From Paenibacillus sp. CC-CFT747 (lineage in GTDB: Bacteria > Bacillota > Bacilli > Paenibacillales > NBRC-103111): a stretch of DNA of 64,000 nt. Below are positions 9,748 to 18,102 of this stretch, piece after piece. The stretch is taken from contig CP106741.1 of NCBI GenBank assembly GCA_030323305.1, positions 5,875,501-5,939,500 on the forward strand. Reading direction: 5' to 3'. The first letter of the stretch is position 1; every line of letters begins with the position of its first letter. Position numbers and translations under genes: made by a program. The notes under the pieces are model-generated. The model searched no databases, was not told the origin of the DNA, and worked only from the letters and a program-made list of their open reading frames with translations.

Positions 9748-10628
9748 CTCCGCCTTGCAAATAGGGGTCCGTTCCCGGCTGGGCGGATGCCTGCTTTCGG
9801 TAGGTCCGCGCGGACACGCGGGATATTTTTTGAACATTTTGCCGAAATGGGAGAAGCTTTCAAAGCCGACGCGGGCCGCTATTTCGGTCACCGGAAGACG
9901 GGTGCTGCGAAGTAGCCTTTGAGCCTCCTTAATCCGGGTCAGATTCAAATAATCGGTTAAAGCGAAGCCGCTGACCTCCTTGAAGCTTCTGCTTAAGTAA
10001 TAAGGGCTGACGAAGAACGTTTCCGACAGCTTCGCCAAGGTGACCGGCTCCGCATAATGGCTGTTGAGGTAGCGGATCACCTCCGATATTTTCTTGTGCA
10101 TGGGACTGGCATAAGCCGTTTCAGGCGGCTCGTTCCGCAGCAGGAAGCGTCCCGAGAGAAGAAGAAGATCCGTCACGATGTTCCGCACTGAGAGGTCGTA
10201 ACCGGGCTCGCGCCTTCCGATCTCCTCCAAGAGACGGAGCACGAGCTTTTCCGCTTCCTTCTTCTGTTCCTCGGGAAGGCGCAGAACGGGCTGGCGGTGC
10301 CGGAAAGGACTTAGCAGAAGCTGCGCGTCCTGCCCCCTGCCTCGTATAAGAACCGCTCATCGAAATAAATCACCATCCTTTCGTGAGACGGAATGCCGGA
10401 ATGGATTGTCTTGTGGAGGGCATATCTCGGCAGAAAGACCAGATCCCCGGGTTGGACCGCGTAAGAGGAGTCCCGGATGAAGTAAATGCGCTCCCCCTTC
10501 AGCAGGTAATATACCTCATAAGTAGGATGAAAATGATTGGCCGCCATGCTGTACCGGCCGTGCCGCTTGATATATTCCACGCACAGGGAATCGCTCATTT
10601 CCTGGTAACGCAGCATCGCTTCTTCCAT
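9713..10628 (-). CDS. AraC family transcriptional regulator, two frameshifts
   Basis: About 305 residues after repair. The start at 10628 (MEEAMLRYQEMSD) is backed by an AGGAGAGGG ribosome site. The N-terminal cupin (about 20-105, NHFHPTYEVYYLLKGERIYF, PRYALHKTI) is the effector domain. The C-terminal helix-turn-helix pair shows LAKLSETFFVSPYYLSRSF and VGFESFSHFGKMFKK. Breaks lie near 10335 (CCCCC on plus) and 9828 (six T on plus); one base at each restores the family length and a stop at 9713, overlapping the pseudokinase start. It is divergent from the Gfo/Idh oxidoreductase, with an inverted repeat between them, so it probably controls both transcripts. Confidence 0.85.
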
Positions 10629-10673
10629 GGTCTTCCCTCTCCTATCATCGCAATATAGGCGTGATTCCCTACC

Positions 10674-10718
10674 ATTATCGCATAAAAAGAGGAGAAAATC
10701 CCTCTATCTTGCGATAAT
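10674..10718. promoter_or_regulatory. Inverted-repeat operator between AraC gene and Gfo/Idh oxidoreductase
   Basis: Perfect 9-bp arms ATTATCGCA (10674-10682) and TGCGATAAT (10710-10718) flank a second pair AGAGG/CCTCT. A further half-like site (ATCATCGCAA) lies at 10635. It sits between divergent genes and is a good candidate for the AraC binding site; no protein binding can be shown here. Confidence 0.6.
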
Positions 10719-10759
10719 CTGAAGGAAGAAACGATAAACCATCCATCAGGAGGATGACC

Positions 10760-12048
10760 ATGTCTACCAAAAAATACGTATTGGTCGGATCCGGCGGCCG
10801 TGCTGAATTTTTCTATTCCGCCATCGCCACGACTTACCGCGAAACCTCGGAGCTCTTGGCTTTTTGCGACATCAACCAAACCCGCATGGACTATGCCAAC
10901 CGCAAGCTGACGGATAAATACGACTACCCGGCCGTCCGCACCTACCCGGCCAGTGAATTCGACCGCATGATCGAGACCGAGAAGCCCGATGCCGTCATCG
11001 TGACGAGCGTAGACCGCACGCATCATACGTACATCATCCGGGCGCTGGAGCTCGGCTGTGACGTTATTACCGAGAAGCCCATGACGGTGGACGAAGAGAA
11101 ATGCCAGGAAATTCTCGATGCCGTGGACCGCACCGGCAAAAAGTGCGCGTCACGTTCAACTACCGGTACGCCCCGCATCATACGAAAGCCCGTGAGCTGA
11201 TTGAAGACGGCGTGATCGGCCAAGTGACGTCCGTCCATTTCGAGTGGCTGCTCAATACGAAGCACGGAGCCGATTATTTCCGCCGCTGGCACCGCGACAA
11301 GAGGAACAGCGGAGGACTGCTCGTTCACAAATCCACGCATCATTTCGACCTGGTTAATTTCTGGATCGGCTCCCAGCCGGAAACCGTCTTCGCCTTCGGA
11401 GACCTCCTTTTCTATGGAAGAGAGAATGCGGAGCTCAGAGGAGAGACCAAATTCTATGACCGGGCAACCGGGAACCCCAATGCCAAGGACGATCCGTTCG
11501 CTCTGCATCTCGACCAGAACGAGAACCTGAAAGCGATGTACCTGGATGCCGAGCACGAGGACGGCTACCGCCGGGACCAAAGCGTATTCGGAGACGGCAT
11601 CAACATCGAAGACACGATGGGTGTCATGGTCCGTTACAAGAACAAGGCGATTCTGACCTACTCGCTGAATGCCTACATGCCTTGGGAAGGGTACCGGATT
11701 GCGTTCAACGGAACAAAAGGCCGCATCGAGATGTCGATCGTGGAGCAGTCTTACGTCAACTCCGGTGGAGAAAAAGCTCTGGAGGGTGCCCTGAAAGGAA
11801 AAACGATGAGGGTATTCCCGATGTTCGGAGCGCCTTATGAAGTAGAGGTCGAGGAAGGAAAAGGCGGCCATGGCGGCGGAGATCCCGTTCTCCTCAACGA
11901 CATCTTCGGCACACCGCTTGAAGACCGCTTCCACCGCGCGGCCGATCATATCGACGGCGCCCGGTCGATCCTGACCGGCATTGCGGCCAACCGGGCCATC
12001 CGCACCGGGCTGCCCGTGCAGATCAGGGATCTCGTCCAGTTTCATTAG
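10760..12048 (+). CDS. Gfo/Idh/MocA family oxidoreductase, one frameshift
   Basis: Soluble NAD(P)-dependent sugar oxidoreductase, about 429 residues after repair. The start at 10760 ([16 protein letters not shown]) has AGGAGG six bases upstream. The Rossmann motif [10 protein letters not shown] opens the protein. [18 protein letters not shown] (about residue 100) carries the conserved EKP Lys, and the C-terminal substrate domain includes the HHFDLVNFW motif. The frame breaks near 11140 in AAAAA; one added A gives [16 protein letters not shown]. It probably oxidises a sugar or sugar acid in the adjoining pectin pathway, under the divergent AraC regulator. Substrate unknown. Confidence 0.9.
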
Positions 12049-12057
12049 AATAAGCAA

Positions 12058-12091
12058 GAAGCGTCTCCCGGGCTAAGGGGAGACGCTTTTT
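12058..12091. terminator. Terminator between convergent genes
   Basis: Stem AGCGTCTCC / GGAGACGCT followed by TTTTT on the plus strand, ten bases after the oxidoreductase stop. The minus strand also carries a short T-rich tail. Confidence 0.85.
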
Positions 12092-12125
12092 GAGTTGCGG
12101 GCGGGCCGGCTATCGCTATACCATT

Positions 12126-12769
12126 CTATTCCTCGTAGTAAACGAACAACGGAGCAATCGGCTTGAAGAACAGATGGCCGTCCTCCCACGGCTGAAAATG
12201 CAGATCCATCCGGGAATCCGCCCAGTTCTCGGGCGTCCCTTTGGTCGTCAGCCTGCCGGGGAGAACCGGTTCTTCCAGTACCTTCGGGAGCTCCTGGTAA
12301 CCGAACAGGAGATTCTCGTGAATGGCGATGATCTCATACTTGTCGCCCGGGAATGCCCTTTCTTCCTGTAACTGGTAATGATAATAAATATAGCTGGCGA
12401 TCTGCTCGGGCCTCAGATGGGCCACCCGGCCGATCCGCTGCTCCACCGGCGTCTTGCGGCGCCAATGCTCCACTTCCGCCGGTTCGTTGAAATGAAAGAC
12501 ATCCGCCATGGGCACCCATAGGCGCGGCTTTGCTTCCCCGGCCACGGCGTGAGAAAAGGGGCGGCTCCGGGAAGGAGCTCTTCCGGCAGAAGCCGCCTCT
12601 CCACGCTTTCATAATACAGGAACAGGTTGTTTCGCCATTCGTAGCAGGCGGCGGTCATAATCTCCCCGGACTCGACAAGCTTCCTCGCCCCGGACGCCTC
12701 CACCACGACCGACAGGCCATCCTCTCTTCCCTCCGGCTTCCACTGGGCCCGATAGATGCTTCTTCTCAT
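12126..12769 (-). CDS. Unrecognised cytosolic protein, possibly dimeric alpha/beta-barrel (mutarotase-like), one frameshift
   Basis: I cannot name this family with certainty. About 214 residues after repair, no signal or membrane segment. Two halves look alike: an N-terminal RRSIYRAQW... with RNNLFLYYES, and a second half RVAHLRPEQIASYIYYHY with HENLLFGYQEL. A fold duplicated from a ferredoxin-like barrel, as in L-rhamnose mutarotase, is therefore plausible. The frame breaks near 12537 in CCCC (plus); one base joins the halves through GEAKPRLWVPMADVFHF. The start at 12769 lies six bases after the ASRT-domain gene stop, so the two are co-transcribed in the rhamnogalacturonan cluster. Confidence 0.6.
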
Positions 12770-12774
12770 AGCGG

Positions 12775-13142
12775 CTAGCCCGGAAAGGCCATCGTGGTCA
12801 TCAGGCTGTTCTCCGCCTGGGTGGAATCGAGCCGGCTGTACTGAACGATCACCGGCCGGTCGCTTTCCACCTCCATGGCATAGGGGACGCCTTTCGGGAT
12901 GGACTCGCCGTCCCGGGACAGCGACGACGTGCGGATGTGGGCGGTCCGGCGTCCCGGAACCGTCACTTCTATGTTTTCGATCGGGTCCCGGTCCTCGAAG
13001 TAAACGGTGACGGACAAGCGGGCGGGTTCCTTATAACAATTCAGTACACAGATGGACTCGTGGCTTTCGAGCTCCCCGGAGCTCTCCGGGGAATGTAGCC
13101 GTCTGGGATGAACCAGAGGATGTGTCCTTTGCTCATAGTCAT
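12775..13142 (-). CDS. Anabaena sensory rhodopsin transducer (ASRT) domain protein, one frameshift
   Basis: About 122 residues after repair, matching the full length of the ASRT family (Pfam sensory rhodopsin transducer). Family blocks are GHILWFIPDGYIPRR, ESHESICVLN, VTVYFEDRDPIENIEVTVPG, RRTAHIRTSSL and the strongly conserved VQYSRLDSTQAENSLMTT. The start at 13142 has GGAGG eight bases upstream. The frame breaks near 13075 in CCCC (plus). There is no rhodopsin here. The family has been proposed to bind small molecules, probably sugars, in non-photosynthetic bacteria, and its place between an acetylesterase-type gene and a possible mutarotase-like gene fits that idea. Confidence 0.85.
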
Positions 13143-13180
13143 GTTCCTTTCCTCCTTAAGTATCCTATACGCTTAGGAAC

Positions 13181-14283
13181 TTACTTCAAATAGAGGTTCA
13201 ACGGCTGTATTCGCAATTCCTTCAAGCCGTCCGCCGCCAGCTTGGCGATTTGAATGGCCCCCTGCTCTTGGAAATGAGTGTTGTCTTCCGTCCCGTCCGG
13301 GAAGTTTAGAAACTCTCCCGGAGCGAGCCACATGAAGAGCGATTTCGATCCTTCCGGCCCGAGCCGTTCATAGAGCTCCCGGCTTCGGGCGGCAAGGTCA
13401 AGCAGCGGCACCTTCTCCTCCTCCGCCAGCTCCCGGACTGCGGTCAAATAGTCGCCGTGGGTATCCCGAAGGGTCCCGTCCTCTTCAAAGAACCGGCGCT
13501 CCACCGGAGTCACAAGGATCGGGAACGCCTGGCGCTCCCGGGCACCGTCCAGATAGATCTTCAGCGTTTCTTTGTAGGTCGTAAAGGGCTCCGTATAACG
13601 CTCCTCCCCGTATTTCTGATCATTGTGGCCGAACTGGATGAGCAGGTAATCCCACGGCTTCATCCGGCTCCAAATGGCATCGAGGTGCCCTTCCCGGATA
13701 AAGCTCTTGGAGCTGCGGCCCGACAAGGCATAGTTCGCCACTGCGGCATCCGCTTTGACGAACTGGGAAGCATCTGCCCCCAGCCGGCATAGGGGTAGCC
13801 GTCGGTCGGCTGATCGGTGACCGTGGAATCTCCCGCCAGAAAGATCGTGCAGGCCGAGGAGGACGGCTTAATCTCCATCGCATTGACCCGCGGGGCCCTT
13901 CCCGCGAAGCTCAGAAGAAGCCGGCCGCCGGTCACCCACACGGCAAAGCTTACCCGGGCATAATACCCCGGCTGGGTCCGCTGCTTGTGAAGCATCAGGC
14001 GGCCTTCGCCGGCTTTGATCGTCGTTTCCGTTGCGGCCAGCTCATCCCCCAGCAAGACAGTCACGTGATACGTTCCGTCGGGAACATCGATGATAAACGA
14101 AGCGTCGAGCGGGATGCAGAAATCCCGCCGCAGCGGCTCCCCTCCCCGGTCCCTTGCGTTAATGCGGCCCGTCTCGCCGAAGCCATAGCCGACCGAAGGG
14201 TCGTATACGGTGCCGGGTTCTATTTTGGTATAGCCCTCCTTGGGCCGACCGTGGCCAAAATCAAATAGATAGGAATGTGTCAT
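13181..14283 (-). CDS. Rhamnogalacturonan acetylesterase-like SGNH hydrolase (YesT/RhgT type), one frameshift
   Basis: Removes acetyl groups from rhamnogalacturonan oligomers. About 367 residues after repair, with no signal peptide, so it acts in the cytosol. An N-terminal beta-sandwich (about 1-155, starting LFDFGHGRPKEGY) precedes the SGNH domain. That domain has the catalytic Ser in FLAGDSTVTDQP, the Asn block IQFGHNDQKYG, and the Asp/His block EDNTHFQEQGA. The start at 14283 has GGGAGG upstream. The frame breaks near 13766 at GGG (plus); one base gives GQMLPQFVKADAAVANYAL. It lies between the large GH105-type gene and the ASRT gene. Confidence 0.88.
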
Positions 14284-14319
14284 GGGGTTCCTCCCTTAAT
14301 GAATATGAAATGGCGCCTG

Positions 14320-16521
14320 TTATTGGCAGGCTTGAGGCCGGGAGCCGGAGTGCTCCGCCAAATGCTTATCCAGCCGGATTCGTTCAATTCCGGCCAGGAG
14401 GACAATGCCGATCCCGTGGGTATCGTTAAGAAGCCAGGAGAGGCCGTCCTTGTAATAGTATGGATTGAAGGAATAGCCGGAGCCTCGGCACACTCCGTAA
14501 ACATTCCCGTGCTTGTCGATGCACCGGCGGGTCAAGCCTTCCCAGCCCTTCCAGACCGCTTCCGCATAAGGCTCGGCATCGGCCAGCCAGCCGAATCTTA
14601 TTCCCCGCGCGAAGCTGTAAAGGAACATGGAGGTGCAGGACGCTTCCTCATAGGAATCGGGGTCGGTCAGCACCTGGTGCCATAATCCGCCCGCTCCCTG
14701 CAGCCGGAGGTAGCCCTCGCACAGCTCCCGGAAGAAAGAGAGGATCTCCTGCCGGCGCTTATGCTCCTGCGGCATAAGTGCCAGCAGCTCGGTTAAGGAA
14801 AACAGCACCCATCCGTTCCCCCGGCCCCAAGGAACTCCGTTGCCTTTGCCGAATTTTGCGTCATAGACATGATGCATGATCTGCCGGTCGGGCATAAACA
14901 GCCTGCTGCGGTAAAGCAGGAACTGTTCCGCCGCATCGTCCAGATAGGAGGCCTCCCCGGTTAGACGGGAATATTTGCTGAGAAAGGGAGTGCTCATGTA
15001 CAGATCATCGCACCAGACGGTATCCTTCATAAAATCCGTCGTTCCCCGCACCCGGTACAGGGTACCGTCCGGCATGCGGTCCTGCTCCTCCGTTATGTAG
15101 CGGGCGATCCGCGCAGCAGCTTCGGGGGCACCGTTAAGCGGCTTGACCCGATGGGCCTCCAGCAGGGCGGCGCCAAACGAGCCGCAGTCGTCCAAGCTGT
15201 CGATCAGCGAGAGCTGATGGTTGATGCCGGGTGAGCCGTACGTCTGCCGGTCCCATTCGCTGTAGGCAAAAAGGGAACTGCACTGCCCGATATGGCTTGC
15301 CGCATAATCGGAGTAATGCGGCCGTCCAAGCTCCACGCCGGTGCGAAGGAGCCCGTAAAGGGTGACCCCGAGGGGATAATTCCACCGCCCGAACATGGGG
15401 TTCTCCAGATAGGGCCGAATGCGGGCTCCCGGCCGGTCGGCCTGCCAAAAGGTTCTTTCCTCCCCTTCTCCGAATACCGTGTCCATCCGGCAAAGTCCGG
15501 TCTCGTCCGGAGCCGCTGCGGGAGTAAAGGGACCGAGATAAAGCCAGGTGTCGGAGAGACCTTGAACCGGATAGGGAGGAACCAGGCGAACCTTCTCCCC
15601 TTCCCCTCCAAGGTGAATCCCCAGTCGGAGCCGGCTCCCCTTGAGCGGACCAGCAGATCGTGGCGGCCGCTCGGAACGTTCAGCTCCAGAGAGACTTCCG
15701 CGGCGGGCTCCTCCGATCGAAAGACGGGGACACCTTTTAGGAAGACAGCCGCAGGTCCTTGGAAGGTTCCTTTCAAGCAAACACTCCGGCTGCCGGTTCC
15801 CCGGTTCTCCACCTTCGACCAGGCATAGGCCAGCTTGCCCGGATGGGAACCGAAGATTCGCGCGAAGCAGCCCCGCTCCCTCTGATCGGCCGTCCAATCC
15901 GCTTCCGGGTAGAGGAAGGCGGCATTTACCGCTTCCCCATCCTCTCCTCCGGGAATAACGAGTAGGGGTGCGGATTGGGGAGCGCTGTACACCCATCCCT
16001 CCTGCCCTTCCCGGTCCGGGGTGGGCGCGAGCACGTGCAGCGAGAAGCCCTTGATGCTACCCGTTCCGAATTTCCCCCGCAACCGGTGCCCGTGCGCACG
16101 AATTCCAGCACAAGATGGTTCCAGCCCCGGCTGAGCTTGGTGCGGAAATAAGCGTTCCGGTCCGGAAAGACATCGTCATTCAGATTGGATTCATAGACCA
16201 GCGACCGGTTAACGTAGACTTTGGCGGGGCTGAAGCAGGACAAGCTGAACGGAACCTCGGCCTCCTGGTCGCTCCACACCCGGCTCCACGCATAGACGAA
16301 TTGCCCGTCGGCCATCTCCGGCCACCTTGAAGTGAAATCCATGACGTACCGGTAATCCGCTCCTCTTGGAAAACCGTTGATGGAATGAACGCGATAGACC
16401 GGGGAAGTGCGGGATGCGCACCGATGAACCGGTTGGCCACCGCCTCCAGCACGCCCTCCGGGCGTCCGGCCGTTCTCCCGGCGATGGAGTCGTTCTTATG
16501 AAAATATCCCCCAGCCGTCAT
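14320..16521 (-). CDS. Large GH105/GH88-type unsaturated rhamnogalacturonyl hydrolase with N-terminal beta domains, three frameshifts
   Basis: About 734 residues after repair. The C-terminal half (about 340-720) is a GH105-type alpha/alpha barrel: RWNYPLGVTLYGLLRTG, a likely catalytic Asp in TVWCDDLYMSTPFL, VPWGRGNGWVLFSL, GLWHQVLTDPDSYEEAS and GSGYSFNPYYYKDG. It should release the unsaturated uronic acid left by pectate or rhamnogalacturonan lyases. The first 340 residues are beta-rich, with repeated KLSRGWNHLVLEF-like and FLKGVPVF-like segments, probably two sandwich domains. There is no signal peptide. Breaks lie near 16402 (GGGG), 16076 (CCCCC) and 15604 (CCCC, plus strand). The start ATG overlaps the stop of the preceding propeller gene (ATGA). 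About twice the size of YesR/YteR. Confidence 0.8.
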
Positions 16522-17803
16522 CTCTTCGTCCCTCCCTTCAGCGGAATCTCTCCACCGGGATAGAGCGTCGAGCTCGAGAGCCGCTTGGTCTGGGGAAGGG
16601 GTCCCGGAGCCCGGCTGTCCAGACGGGCCGGACGGCTTGCGTAGATCGACGCCCGTTCATCCGAGTAGACAATCACCTGCTCCGTTCCCCCGCCCCATAA
16701 ATCGGCATGCACGACATAGCCTTCGGACGGAAACTCCACGACCCGTTTCATGGCGCCGTCGTACAGGCCGGGATAGACTCCCCGCCCCGGCGGAAGGCCA
16801 GGATATAATCCGGCGCTTCCTCCTCCCAGTTTGACAGAGGCTCGATGATCGTCAGCCAGCCGTCCGTCTGCCGGTCCTCCTTCCACAGTTCGCGGCCTTC
16901 GCTGTCGAGCAGGAACAAAGCATCCTTGCCCTTCAGCCCCTTTCCGTCGTCTTCCCGGACGAGACGGTCCAATCCGGCGATTTGGAGGCCAGGCTTATCC
17001 GGAAGGAAACGGCCTAACGCGATATGCTGGGATTCGACGGAGCCCTCGTACCGCCACAGCTCCCGTCCGTGCCGGTCATACTTGACGGTAACGCTGCCTC
17101 CGATCACAAGCTCCGGCTCTCCGTCCCCGTTGACGTCGCCGACCCAGATGCAATCCGCGTGGTCCTCGAGATCCCGGCAGCTCCACAGAAGCGTTCCGTC
17201 GTGATCGAGCAGATCATACCCGGCCATCACTTCATCCCTGCCGTCCCCGTCCAAATCGTATACCCACGGAAAATGCCCGGGGTTTCCCTCGTGGGTCCAT
17301 AACAGGTTAAACTGGTTGTCGAACGCCCACATCCGGTGATACCGGTCCTTCAGGATCAGATCGCCTGCAAACGGAGCGCCTGTCAGATTGGCCACCACGA
17401 TGCAGTCATGGGCCTGCGGGTCAGGAAGCTCATGCACGGCTTTCCGTTCCCCGGTTCTTCCGTCCAGAATGATAAGACGGTCATTCATGACGCAGATCAC
17501 CTCGAGATGCCCATCCCCGTCGATGTCGGCGATTTGGGCCGGATAATCCGAGCCCTGGCCCCCGGCTCCGGGGTCGGGGGTACCCGTTTGCCACAGAACC
17601 CGGCCTTCGAGGTCAAAGGCCGTCAGGCACTGTACCTGGTGAGGAATATAACGGACATCTTGGCGGTTGTCGGCTTGAACGAGAAGCAGCTCCATCCGCC
17701 CGTCGCCGTTTAGATCTCCGAGCAGCATTTTGCAGCGGGGGCCCGCCTGCCGAATGTCGATTTCGCCCAGCAGACAGGCTCCGTGATGAATCAGTTGGCT
17801 CAT
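16518..17803 (-). CDS. Cytosolic FG-GAP/VCBS beta-propeller protein, one frameshift
   Basis: About 428 residues after repair, no signal peptide. The start at 17803 (MSQLIHHGACLLGE) has GGAGGG upstream. Calcium-binding DxDGDG-type repeats recur at even spacing: GDLNGDGRMELLLV, ADIDGDGHLEVICV, YDLDGDGRDEVMAG and GDVNGDGEPELVIGG, forming a propeller like the one in PL11 lyases. The PL11 substrate blocks seen in the secreted lyase next door (WDPSNSKDNSQ, NIRAGAHYTQ) are absent. It may be a cytosolic binding or catalytic protein for rhamnogalacturonan oligomers. The frame breaks near 16784 at CCCC (plus). It is divergent from the PL11 gene and overlaps the GH105 gene. Function unknown. Confidence 0.7.
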
Positions 17804-18102
17804 GGTCTTCCCTCCACAAATATGGTAAGCGGAATAGGCGTCCGGCGACCCGGACCTGTTCCTTCTTCTAATGAGGAGCCTAGCGAAAATCCGTTCTCCG
17901 GACAATCGTACTTTTTTGCCCGGCTTGGAACGGGGCTTGGACTATCTTGACGGCCTGCCACTTTCTTGCGGATCCCCGGCAGGAGCCTTCGGTAATTTTT
18001 TCTTATTTACGGAAAAATGGGGTTGTCTTACTTTAAAAGGGTCACCCCCGGAAGATTCAGGAAAGAACCGGCGGGTGAACCACTTTCCCTCAAGGAGGCA
18101 GT
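17804..18102. other. Divergent promoter region, propeller gene / PL11 lyase
   Basis: About 300 bases between divergent genes. It must carry promoters for both. An imperfect inverted repeat around an AT-rich core lies at 17991-18015. I find no clear sigma-A hexamers or catabolite-response element. Confidence 0.45.

Noticed and set aside
11023-12057. Minus-strand open frame of 344 codons
   Set aside because: Antisense to the Gfo/Idh oxidoreductase; composition without recognisable motifs.
12775-13142. Photosensory function for the ASRT-domain gene
   Set aside because: There is no rhodopsin or retinal-related gene in the window, and the neighbours are all sugar enzymes.
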